Assembly (NCBI GenBank): GCA_018432935.1
Contig: JAHDSF010000008.1
Coordinates: forward strand, 1 to 64,000
Direction of reading: 5' to 3'
From: Rhodospirillales bacterium
Lineage (GTDB): Bacteria; Pseudomonadota; Alphaproteobacteria; Rhodospirillales; Shumkoniaceae
Length of the DNA: 64,000 nt
Under the pieces are notes generated by a model, which was given only the letters and a program-made list of their open reading frames with translations, was not told the origin of the DNA and searched no databases. Below, piece after piece: positions 1 to 7,773 of this stretch (its first letter is position 1; each line of letters starts with the position of its first letter). Made by a program: the position numbers and the translations under genes.

Positions 1-481
1 GTTCTTCAACCTGCGCAAGCTGAAGGGCGAGATGCAGGCGCTCGAGGAAGGCGATATGTCCGAGGACCATGTTGTCCGCATCGCCCAGAAGCTGCGGGTT
101 TCGGAAGAGGACGTGGTCAGCATGAACCGCCGCCTCGCCGGCCCCGACCATTCGCTCAACGCGCCGGTGCGCGAGGAAGGCGAAGGCGAGTGGCAGGACT
201 GGCTGCTCGACGAAGGACAGGACCAGGAAGAGCGGCTCGCCGACGATCAGGAGTTCCGCGTCCGCCGCAGGTTGCTGGCCGGGGCGCTGACGACGCTGAG
301 CGAGCGCGAACGCCACATCCTCAGCGAGCGGCGACTCAAGGAGGCGCCGGCGACGCTCGAGCATCTGAGTCAGCATTACGGCATCTCGCGCGAGCGGGTG
401 CGGCAGATCGAGGTCCGCGCCTTCGAGAAGATCCAGAAGTCGGTCCGCAACTCGATGCTCGAAAAGCAGCTCGGCCGGTAG
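1..481 (+). CDS. rpoH: RNA polymerase sigma-32 factor RpoH, 3' part
   Basis: This is the C-terminal ~159 codons of an alternative sigma factor, read from base 2 and open at the window edge. It directs core RNA polymerase to heat-shock promoters. The opening residues FFNLRKLKGE match the region 2.1-3 linker typical of RpoH. Region 4 follows, with TLSERERHIL and the helix-turn-helix ISRERVRQIEVRAFEKIQ near the end. The acidic stretch between (EGEGEWQDWLLDEGQDQEER) is the region 3 to 4 part of the sigma-32 family. RpoH is distinguished from RpoD by this linker and by the short C-terminus. A hairpin follows the stop. Confidence 0.93.
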   Translation, partial: FFNLRKLKGEMQALEEGDMSEDHVVRIAQKLRVSEEDVVSMNRRLAGPDHSLNAPVREEGEGEWQDWLLDEGQDQEERLADDQEFRVRRRLLAGALTTLSERERHILSERRLKEAPATLEHLSQHYGISRERVRQIEVRAFEKIQKSVRNSMLEKQLGR

Positions 482-495
482 TTTCTCGCAAAGAT

Positions 496-522
496 CGCTC
501 CGCGGCCGCCAGCCGCGGAGCG
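496..522 (+). terminator. Hairpin terminator after rpoH
   Basis: A perfect 10-bp stem (CGCTCCGCGG at 496-505, CCGCGGAGCG at 513-522) with a 7-base loop begins 14 bases after the rpoH stop. No T-run follows, so it may need Rho or act as a 3' end stabiliser. Confidence 0.6.
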
Positions 523-627
523 CCCCTCCGCCTCCATCAAAGGCATGTCGACGCTGCGGCCCCTGGCCAGCCGGCACGTGTATTGATAGTCTGCGCCGCG
601 CTGCTCATTCCGCGAGGTGCCATTGCC

Positions 628-1848
628 GTGTCGTCGACCGTCGAACGCCTGACCGGCGTGCCGCTGGCGGGCCAAGGGCCCGCGTTCCTGATGATGACCG
701 GGCATGCCGGCACCCACTGGGCGCAGGCAGCGTTCTACATCCTGCTGCCGTTCCTGGCGCGCGAACTCGACCTCTCGTACTCCGAGGTGGGGCAGCTGGT
801 CGCGGTGCTGAACGTCAGCTCGTTTCTGGCCAATTCCTTCAGCGGCGCCGTGGTCGACGTGCTGGGACGGAGGGTCGCCGTGCAGACGGCGGCGCTCGCC
901 GCCAATGCGGTCGCCATGTTCGCGATCGGCGCCTCGGGCAGCTTCCTCGGCCTTGCAGCCTGGGTGGCGGTGATGGGAACCGCGGTCAACGTCTGGCATC
1001 CGGCGGCGATCTCGTTCCTGTCCCAGCGCTACCCCGCCGCCAAGGGCTATGCCATGTCGGTGCACGTGCTCGGCGCCAATCTGGGGGACGCCCTGTCGCC
1101 GCTGGTCGCAGGCGCCCTCCTGGGCATTCTGTCGTGGCGCTCGACTGCGATGATCTCGGCAGCGCCGACGATGCTGATCGCGGTGGCCCTCGCCGTCACC
1201 CTCCTCGCCTCGGAACGCCGCGCCGCCGCCGGCAGGCAACAGATCTCCCTCGGCACCTATGTGCAGTCGCTGCGCGTGGTGTTGAAGAACCGGCTGGTGC
1301 TGGCGCTGTGCGCGACCGCCGGCTTCCGGTCGGTGACCCTGGTCGGCGTCTTCACCTTCCTGCCCCTCTATCTCAGCAATGTGATCCACATGGAGCCGCT
1401 GTGGATGGGGCTGACGCTGACCTTGATGCAGGCGGGCGGCATCGTCTCCTCGCCGATCGCCGGCGCCTGGTCGGACCGCATCGGCCGGCGTCGGGTGCTG
1501 ATGGCAGGCGTGACCCTGACCACCGTCGCCATCGTCGGCATGATCCTGGCGGGCGAAGGCCTGTTCCTGATCGCCGGAGTATCGCTGCTCGGCTTCGCCC
1601 TGTTCGGCGTCCGCGCGGTGATGCAGAGCTGGATGATGGAAACCGTGCCGGCGGGCATGGGCGGCACCGGGACCAGCCTGCTGTTCGGCACCCAGTCGGC
1701 GATGGGAACGCTGGCTCCGCTGATCGGCGGCGTGATCGCCGATCATTGGGGACTCGGCGCCGTGTTCTACATGCTGGCGGCGAGCATCCTGATCGCCAAC
1801 GTCATCGTCGTCCTGATCCCGCGTGATGCCGAGCGCAGACCCGCCTGA
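628..1848 (+). CDS. MFS transporter, FSR-like
   Basis: A 406-residue inner-membrane major facilitator with about 12 hydrophobic segments. The N-terminal GHAGTHWAQAAFYILLPFLA and DLSYSEVGQL resemble the fosmidomycin-resistance (FSR) subgroup. The loop 2-3 signature appears as GAVVDVLGRR, with a related GAWSDRIGRRR in the second half. I chose the GTG at 628 because GAGGTG lies about 10 bases upstream; ATG 691 is an alternative that would cut 21 residues. The frame stays open upstream only as a shadow of rpoH. The substrate cannot be read from the sequence. It converges on the next operon with 6 bases between stops. Confidence 0.85.
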   Translation: MSSTVERLTGVPLAGQGPAFLMMTGHAGTHWAQAAFYILLPFLARELDLSYSEVGQLVAVLNVSSFLANSFSGAVVDVLGRRVAVQTAALAANAVAMFAIGASGSFLGLAAWVAVMGTAVNVWHPAAISFLSQRYPAAKGYAMSVHVLGANLGDALSPLVAGALLGILSWRSTAMISAAPTMLIAVALAVTLLASERRAAAGRQQISLGTYVQSLRVVLKNRLVLALCATAGFRSVTLVGVFTFLPLYLSNVIHMEPLWMGLTLTLMQAGGIVSSPIAGAWSDRIGRRRVLMAGVTLTTVAIVGMILAGEGLFLIAGVSLLGFALFGVRAVMQSWMMETVPAGMGGTGTSLLFGTQSAMGTLAPLIGGVIADHWGLGAVFYMLAASILIANVIVVLIPRDAERRPA

Positions 1849-1854
1849 GCGGCC

Positions 1855-3198
1855 TCACGGCGTCAGGACCTGGCGGCGGCTGGCAGCGGCCAACCCCATC
1901 TGCTCCAGCCGCGTGACGGAGCGGCCGGCGCGGCGCTCGTTGGCCTCGAGTAGCTGAGGCAGCCACGCGTCGATGTCCTGCGATGGATTGCGCCCGACGA
2001 TCGCCACGACGTGGTTGCTGGCGGGCCCGCGCAGCCAGCGCGGAACCCTGGTCGTCGCGGTCAGCTCGGCGCCCGGCGCCAATGCGCCCTTCTGGATCAC
2101 CACGCTTTCCGGCTCGCCGCCGCCGGGCACGGTGCGGGCCACTGCCAGCCAAGCATAGGCCGCCTCCCCGCCCGCATTCCGCAGCCGGTACTCGATCGAG
2201 CACAGCCCCCTGCCCGAAGCCTCGGGCAGGGCTGCCGAAACCGGCTCGATCTGCGGCTTGGCATAACCGAAATCGATGGTCGTGCAGGTGGCGCCGTCCG
2301 GCGCCCGCAGCTCGGAAGCCGAAAGCTCGAAATCCTTCGTCTCCGGCCGGCGCAGGCGCGCATAAAGCAGGAACGCCTGGCGCGCCGCCACGCAGGACGC
2401 ACAGCCCTTCGCCTCGGCTGCTGACAATCCTTCCGCAACCTCCCGATAGCGCCCCTGGCCGGCAAGGGCCATCCACTCCTCGAACCCGGCATTCCACACG
2501 CTGCTCGCCGCGTAGGCGGCGCCCGCGACCATCAGGCCCAGCACTGCCGCGATGACGATCCTGCCCCGCCGGCGTGTCCCGGTTTCGGAGCGGGCCGGCG
2601 GCCGGGTGGGTCTTCCTGCCGGCGCGGGAACCCCAATCTGCAAGGTGCGGCAGATCTCCTCGATCCCCTCGCCGTGGACGAACCGGCACAGGCCGGCGGC
2701 CTCGAGCTCCCCTGCCAGCGCCTCGAACCCGTCGTCGGAAGCGTTGGCGGCCGGCAGCACGACGGTGGTGCGCACGCCCTCGCCCTTCAGCCTCTGCAAG
2801 AGCGGGCGCGCCTGCTCCAGCTTGTCGACGACGTTGGAGACCGCACCGACTTCCAGCTCGTGACTGACGGTCCCCGTGGTCAGATACGCCTCGGGCGCAC
2901 CGCGCCGCCCCAGCCGGCCTTCCGCGAGCAACGCATGGGCGAGAAACACGCCGAGCTGCCAGCTATGGCCGCTGGTGATCGCATGCGAGACGTCGAGCCG
3001 GTACACGGGGTGCCCGTAGTGACGGGCGATCACGCCGGTCGGGCGGCGGACGAAGGCGTCATAGGCGCCGCTGATCGGCAGCGCCGTCGCGGTGCCGTTG
3101 AGGCAGATGACGGAACGGACTTCCGGGTCCTCGGGCAGGACGCGCTGGATCTCCGAGGGCCCCGTCGTGGTGGCGATGAAGACGCGGACGCCGCTCAA
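1855..3198 (-). CDS. Membrane-anchored protein with divergent Lon-like (S16) domain
   Basis: A 447-residue protein, third in an operon of unknowns. Residues ~60-165 read like a Lon-type protease domain. SGHSWQLGVFLAHALL stands where Lon has DGPSAG. TTGTVSHELEVGAVSNVVDK stands where Lon has TGEITLRGRVLPIGGLKEK, and PAAN stands for PEEN. From Ser to TG and from TG to Lys the spacing equals Lon's apart from one four-residue loop insertion, so a Ser-Lys dyad is plausible. A basic patch and one membrane helix (~residues 213-235, AAVLGLMVAGAAYAA) follow, then about 200 unrecognised residues. The start is TTG 3198, overlapping the upstream stop (TTGA), with GGAGG 10 bases upstream. No ATPase domain is present. 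Confidence 0.6.
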   Translation of the reverse strand: MSGVRVFIATTTGPSEIQRVLPEDPEVRSVICLNGTATALPISGAYDAFVRRPTGVIARHYGHPVYRLDVSHAITSGHSWQLGVFLAHALLAEGRLGRRGAPEAYLTTGTVSHELEVGAVSNVVDKLEQARPLLQRLKGEGVRTTVVLPAANASDDGFEALAGELEAAGLCRFVHGEGIEEICRTLQIGVPAPAGRPTRPPARSETGTRRRGRIVIAAVLGLMVAGAAYAASSVWNAGFEEWMALAGQGRYREVAEGLSAAEAKGCASCVAARQAFLLYARLRRPETKDFELSASELRAPDGATCTTIDFGYAKPQIEPVSAALPEASGRGLCSIEYRLRNAGGEAAYAWLAVARTVPGGGEPESVVIQKGALAPGAELTATTRVPRWLRGPASNHVVAIVGRNPSQDIDAWLPQLLEANERRAGRSVTRLEQMGLAAASRRQVLTP

Positions 3199-3740
3199 CG
3201 AAGGTAAACCTCCGTATGCGGATCGCGCAGTCCGGCCACCAGATCAGACTCTTCGTCCACGAGAAGCTGGATGACGCGGTCCTGGGCATCGGGAAGCAAA
3301 TGCTTGTCGAGAGCTCCGGCCGCGGTCTTGACGAACAGCGCGGTCGGCATCGGTAACCCTTCGGGCTCCATCTCGATGATGACGTAGCACTGCCCGCTTA
3401 CCGCCTGGGAACGCCGGATGCGCAGCCGAAACCCCTCGCCTTCCCGGACCTCGACGTCACCCGAACTGGCGGCGGCGGCGCGCGGGAAATGGACGACGGC
3501 GGTCTTGGCCAACAGGCGGTCGAGGTCGCGGCGAAGGCGGGGGTCCCGCATCAAGGCGAGGCGTACGTCCTGATCGCGCAGACCGGGCGCCGCCGAAACG
3601 AAGGCGCGCAGGTCGGCGAAGCCGATCGCCCCGCCGTCGCTTTCGTCCCGGTCGAGAAGGGAATCCACCGAGGACAAGGCGGCAAAGGTCGCTTCCGCCG
3701 TGCGGCGCTGCGTCCTCGTCATGTCCTTCCACGCGACCAT
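3195..3740 (-). CDS. Hypothetical protein, middle gene of the S16 operon
   Basis: A 181-residue soluble protein with no family I recognise. The N-terminal ~75 residues look helical and acidic (LSSVDSLLDRDESDGG, then RDQDVRLALMRDPRLRRDLDRLL). The rest looks beta-rich (EVREGEGFRLRIRRSQAVSGQCYVIIEME). Its ATG overlaps the stop of the upstream gene as TAATG, with GGAGG eight bases before, and its TGA overlaps the start of the Lon-like gene. This spacing implies translational coupling and a shared role. It has no signal peptide or membrane segment and could be a partner or regulator of the two flanking proteins. Confidence 0.65.
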   Translation of the reverse strand: MVAWKDMTRTQRRTAEATFAALSSVDSLLDRDESDGGAIGFADLRAFVSAAPGLRDQDVRLALMRDPRLRRDLDRLLAKTAVVHFPRAAAASSGDVEVREGEGFRLRIRRSQAVSGQCYVIIEMEPEGLPMPTALFVKTAAGALDKHLLPDAQDRVIQLLVDEESDLVAGLRDPHTEVYLR

Positions 3741-5521
3741 TACCGGTCTCCTCCGTACAGAATCTCGAACTGCCGCGCGAACGCCGCGCGGTCGGCGGCG
3801 AACTGCCGCTCCCAGTCGGACTCCGGCAGCGGCAGCGAGTCCAGCCGTTCGAGGAAGGCGGCCAGGCGCTGCCGAAGATCGAGCATCGCCTTCGACCCCG
3901 CGGCGTGGCCTTCTTCGATCTCCGGCCGGTCGAGATCCTCCGCCCGGAACCCCTGGCGTGACACGGTGCGGAACGCTTTGCGCGTCTCCGCCAGCCAGGC
4001 GGACAACTCGGGACCTGCCCGCGTCGGGTCCTCGAGCAGGATTAGGAAACGATCAGAGACGGAATCCGCCCTGAGCAGGACAACATTTTCGGCGTAGCTG
4101 CGGTCGACGCCGAGGATCTCGGCGAGCGGCGCCATGTCGAGATCCGGCCGCAGCGCCACCAGGAGCCCCAGCGCCTCGCGGCTGCGGCAGCGTGCCAGGG
4201 CGTGGAAGGACGCCAGCAGCACTCGCCCGACATGCTCCTCCAGTTCGCGAAGCACGGTCTGGCGGGCCTCGTAGGTCTCGGCCGGCTGGTGCATCAATCG
4301 CGCGAGCTCACCGGCCGAAGCCTTGCGGCGCACCGCCTGGGTGATCTGCGCCTGGGCGGCTCCGAAAACTTCGCAGCGAAGCACCGACAGCGGCAACGCC
4401 AGGGCGCCGTCGCCGCTCTCCATCAGCAACGCGAGGTCCTGCTGTTCGCGTTTGTTGAGGAACTTGACGCCGGCGGTCGGCGGCGAATCCAGAACGGTCA
4501 GCGGGCTGCGGTATTCGTCGACGGTCTCCACCGCCTCCAGCACCGCTTCGGGGTCGACCTCACCGGCCTCGCGATCCGAACCGATCGGCAGCGCACCGTC
4601 GATCGCCAGCTTGGCCGTGGCCTGCTCGAGCGACTGGCGGAGCCGCAAAAAGGCCCGGAACACCGAGACGAAGGTCTTGAAGTCGAGCCCGTCCTCGGCC
4701 GCCTGCCCGGAATCCGAAATCCAGAACGCAAGCACCGCGGTGTCGTCGATGGCGCCGGCGTCGAACGACGGGCCGAAACGTTCCTCGAGGAAGGCGATCA
4801 GGCGGCGGAACTTACGCTGATTCTGCGCCGTCGGCAGGTGGTCCTTCAGGTAATCATAGAGCCGGCGGGCCAGGGCGGCGGCAGCCGCCGAGACCGAGGC
4901 GCGGGTCGGCGACTTGCCAACTCCACCGAGGATATCGTCGACGTCGGCGTAGCCAAGAGCGGTGACGAGAAACTCGACCAACGCCGCCAGGAACGGCATG
5001 CGTGCGTAAGAAACGGTGAAGATACCGTCGGGGTAGCGGATCTCCAGTCCCGTCTCGGTGGCACGGAGCGGACGGGTCCCGGCACGACGCAGGCCCTGCT
5101 GCACCCGGGCGCGGAAGATTCTCCCGCGGGCCAGACCGTCAGCCCAGAAAAAGCCTTCCCACCCGGGGCCTAGCAACTCGGCGGCGGTACCCAGGTGGCA
5201 AAGCTCGAGCAGTGCGGTGGCATACGAGCGGCAGGAGACCGCGCGAGCCAAGTCGCGGCAGACCTGCGCCGGGTAGCGCGGCTCTCCCAGGTACTCGGCA
5301 TCGGCAACCAGACGGAACGCCGCAACCAGCTCGGCGCTCTTGCCTGCCTCGAGGATGACGCTCTCTGCACTGACACTCGTCATCGAGAAGCCCCGAAATC
5401 CCAGCCGCCTATGGAATAGTCCCAGCTTTTGGCGATTCAAAGGCATTTCGGTTCGCGCGCGGCGATCAGTGAGCACGACGAGGAAGCCCGTCGCCCCCTT
5501 CTCTTCGAGCACCGCAGCCAC
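3740..5521 (-). CDS. Large hypothetical protein, first gene of the S16 operon
   Basis: Up to 593 residues, mostly helical, with no recognised domain. Landmarks are EAGKSAELVAAFRLVADAEYL near the start, KSPTRASVSAAAAALARRLYDYL in the middle and a helical C-terminal half (FLNKREQQDLALLM, then LRELEEHVGRVLLASFHALA). The GTG at 5521 gives the longest form. ATG 5446 and ATG 5383 (547 residues, GGGG upstream) are also possible; residues 1-46 read like the end of a GNAT acetyltransferase (LGLFHRRLGF), so 5383 may be the true start. There is no signal peptide or membrane helix, so it is probably cytoplasmic. It is coupled to the downstream gene by TAATG. Confidence 0.6.
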   Translation of the reverse strand: MAAVLEEKGATGFLVVLTDRRARTEMPLNRQKLGLFHRRLGFRGFSMTSVSAESVILEAGKSAELVAAFRLVADAEYLGEPRYPAQVCRDLARAVSCRSYATALLELCHLGTAAELLGPGWEGFFWADGLARGRIFRARVQQGLRRAGTRPLRATETGLEIRYPDGIFTVSYARMPFLAALVEFLVTALGYADVDDILGGVGKSPTRASVSAAAAALARRLYDYLKDHLPTAQNQRKFRRLIAFLEERFGPSFDAGAIDDTAVLAFWISDSGQAAEDGLDFKTFVSVFRAFLRLRQSLEQATAKLAIDGALPIGSDREAGEVDPEAVLEAVETVDEYRSPLTVLDSPPTAGVKFLNKREQQDLALLMESGDGALALPLSVLRCEVFGAAQAQITQAVRRKASAGELARLMHQPAETYEARQTVLRELEEHVGRVLLASFHALARCRSREALGLLVALRPDLDMAPLAEILGVDRSYAENVVLLRADSVSDRFLILLEDPTRAGPELSAWLAETRKAFRTVSRQGFRAEDLDRPEIEEGHAAGSKAMLDLRQRLAAFLERLDSLPLPESDWERQFAADRAAFARQFEILYGGDR

Positions 5522-5599
5522 AACGCCGAGCGCATGCTCGGCCTCTTGATGTGGCCCGAACAGCCGAAGGGTCGCGGATGGAAAACCTGCCGCGGCCGG

Positions 5600-6226
5600 T
5601 CAGCGGCGATCCGGGTTCGGCTCGGACGCGGCGTCCTCAGGCGCCGGCTCGGGGCTCGGGGCCGGCTCGGCGCGTTCGGCCGGCTGCGGCGGCGTTTCCG
5701 CGGCCGGCTCGCCGGCGACCGCTGTCTCGGCTTCCGCCGCGGGCTCGGCAGCGGCCGCTGTCTCGGGTCCCGGGGCGGGCTCGCCGTTGGCGTCGGGAAG
5801 TCCCTTCTCCAGCGGCAGTCCGGCACGCTTCCACGCCCGCATGCCGCCTTTCAGCACCGCGATGTTGCGGAAGCCTGCCCGCCTCAGCGCTCGCGCCGCA
5901 TGCGCCGCCGGCTGCTCGCCGGCACCGGCCAGGATCACGGGCAGTTCCTTGTACGGCTCGAGATCGGCCGCCAGCTGCTTCACCCGCGCCGAAAGCTCGG
6001 CAAGCGGCACGTTGATCGCGCCGGGAATGTGGCCGTCCTTGATCAGGTATTCGTGCTGACCGCGGAGGTCGATCACCACCTCGATATCGCCGAGATCGAG
6101 CCTGCGCTTGATGTCGCCCGCGTCGAGGAACGGCACCCCGGCGATCAGGCGCGGCGCGAACTTCCACGCCATCACCGCAAGCACCGCCAGGACGATGGTG
6201 AAGATGTCGCTGAATTGCTGATCCAC
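5600..6226 (-). CDS. Membrane-anchored rhodanese-like protein without catalytic Cys
   Basis: A 208-residue protein with an N-terminal membrane helix (residues ~8-28, TIVLAVLAVMAWKF). A rhodanese fold follows at ~35-130 (VIDLRGQHEYLIKDGHIPGA, GFRNIAVLKGGMRAWKRAG). The active-site loop, normally starting with Cys, reads VILAGAGEQPA, so Ala100 sits where the catalytic Cys should be. It should therefore not transfer sulfur and may instead bind or scaffold. The last ~75 residues are an Ala/Pro/Glu-rich low-complexity tail. The stop is in the same frame as the gene that follows. It has no obvious operon partner upstream. Confidence 0.8.
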   Translation of the reverse strand: MDQQFSDIFTIVLAVLAVMAWKFAPRLIAGVPFLDAGDIKRRLDLGDIEVVIDLRGQHEYLIKDGHIPGAINVPLAELSARVKQLAADLEPYKELPVILAGAGEQPAAHAARALRRAGFRNIAVLKGGMRAWKRAGLPLEKGLPDANGEPAPGPETAAAAEPAAEAETAVAGEPAAETPPQPAERAEPAPSPEPAPEDAASEPNPDRR

Positions 6227-6280
6227 GGCTGCAGCCCCCTGTCAGGTCCAGCGCCAGCTATAGCCACACCGGGGCTGCTG

Positions 6281-7642
6281 TCAATCGGTTCTCAGATCCT
6301 TGGCCCCGCGGAGGTCGGCGCCGGCGAGGCGGGCGCCGCGAAGATCGGCATCGCCGCAGCGGGCATCGACCAGAATCGCCCCGCTCAGGTTGGCGTCCCG
6401 CAGCGAGGCGCCGCTGAGGTCGGCGCCCTCGAGGTCGACGTTGCCGAGGTCGGCCCCGTCGAGGCAGGTCCTGATCAGCCGGGCATACTCGAGATTGGTG
6501 CGCCACAGGGCGCCCGCCTCGGCGAGGCTGCTGATCATCACCTCCTGAAGGCGGGCCCCGACCAGCACCGCCTCGTTGAGGACGGCACGCGCCATCCTGG
6601 CCCCCCGCAAATCCGCCCGCGCGAGGTCGGCCTGGCGGAGATCTGCGCAGGTGAGATCCGCCATCAGCAGCTCGGCCCGCGACAGGTTGGCTCCGCGCAG
6701 GACCGCGTACGACAGGTCCGCCGCCGAGAGGTTGACGCCACTGAGGTCCTGGCCGCTGAGGTCCACCTTCGAGAGGTCGGCCCGCTGCCCCTGCTTGCCG
6801 TTGGTCGAGATCCAGCGCGCGTGGTCGATCAGGATCTGGCGCAGCGAACGGTCGAGCCGCTCGAGCCGGCGGGCCATGCGCGCGTCCGAGAGGTCGACCT
6901 TGCTGAAGTCGACGCAGTCGAACACCGCACCCACCAGGTCGGCGCCGGTAAGGTCGGCGCGGTCGAGGATGGTGCGCGTGAAGTTGGCGCCGTGGAAGAT
7001 CGCGCCCTTCAGCTTGGCTTCGGTGAAGTCGGTGCCGTCGAGCACGCAGCCGGTGAAGTTCGCAAGGCTGAGATCGGCACGGACGAACTTGGTGTCGCGC
7101 AGGACGCAGTCGGAGAGGTCGGTCTGCACCACGAAGGCGTCCGACACCTTGGCCCGCGACAGGTCCGCCGATCGGAGGCTAGCGCGGTCGAGCGAAGCCG
7201 AGATCTCCTCGAACGACAGCGGCACCAGGTCCCCGCGCTTGGCCGACTTCAGCAGCATGCCTTCGCGGAGGTCGACCTCGACCATGTTGGCGCCGCCGAG
7301 GTTCGAGCCGCGCAGGCACGAGCCGCGCATGTCGGCCCGGTACAGGTTGGCCCCCGTCATCTCGGTAGCGCGGAGGTCGCAGGCGAACAAGTTGGCGCAC
7401 GAGAGATTGATCCCGGACAGCTTGGCGTTGGCCAGCTTGGCGCCGGTCAGGTTGGCCTGCGCCAGGTTGCGCCCGCCCAGATCCTGGTGCGACAGGTCGT
7501 ACAGCGTCAGGTTGGCCCGCGCGCCCTTGCCGTCACCGGCGACGAACGCCTCATGGCGCTCGACGATATCCTCGAGCTCGCGCCGCGAGATCGTCTTCCA
7601 CATCCCGTCGGTGTCGCCCAGCCCGTGGCGCGCCATACCCAT
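6281..7642 (-). CDS. Pentapeptide-repeat protein
   Basis: About 453 residues, most of them tandem A(D/N)LXX pentapeptides (for example ADLSQ-, ANLTGAKLANAKLSGINLS-type units) forming a right-handed beta-helix. The repeats run in two blocks split by a helical spacer with a basic RMARRLERLDRSLRQIL stretch. A short non-repeat head (MWKTISRRELEDIVERHE) precedes them. I chose ATG 7642 because GGGGAG lies just upstream; ATG 7636 is equally possible, and the frame is open to 7693. It has no signal peptide. Such proteins range from gyrase mimics to structural proteins; nothing here fixes the role. It is divergent from trmFO. Confidence 0.82.
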   Translation of the reverse strand: MGMARHGLGDTDGMWKTISRRELEDIVERHEAFVAGDGKGARANLTLYDLSHQDLGGRNLAQANLTGAKLANAKLSGINLSCANLFACDLRATEMTGANLYRADMRGSCLRGSNLGGANMVEVDLREGMLLKSAKRGDLVPLSFEEISASLDRASLRSADLSRAKVSDAFVVQTDLSDCVLRDTKFVRADLSLANFTGCVLDGTDFTEAKLKGAIFHGANFTRTILDRADLTGADLVGAVFDCVDFSKVDLSDARMARRLERLDRSLRQILIDHARWISTNGKQGQRADLSKVDLSGQDLSGVNLSAADLSYAVLRGANLSRAELLMADLTCADLRQADLARADLRGARMARAVLNEAVLVGARLQEVMISSLAEAGALWRTNLEYARLIRTCLDGADLGNVDLEGADLSGASLRDANLSGAILVDARCGDADLRGARLAGADLRGAKDLRTD

Positions 7643-7773
7643 CTGCTCCCCAAGAGTCGGATCCAGCTTAGAGCCGTTTGATGAAGAACGCATTGACGGC
7701 CGTCACACCCCTGTCGCGAAGGTGAAGTGCGACGGCCTTGGCGCCTGCACAGTTTGGGGCTATGTGATGGCCG

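Noticed and set aside
376-1746. Long minus-strand open frame opposite the MFS gene
   Set aside because: The protein is Arg/Gly/His/Gln-rich shadow of the transporter, without ribosome site or domain.
5525-5542. GCCGAGC-GCAT-GCTCGGC hairpin as a terminator
   Set aside because: A perfect 7-bp stem but with no T-run, and it lies within the open frame leading to the large hypothetical gene, so its role is unclear.
5429-7681. 750-codon plus-strand frame over the pentapeptide-repeat gene
   Set aside because: It repeats GAxxVGxxEVG in step with the sense repeats, so it is the antisense image of the pentapeptide repeat.
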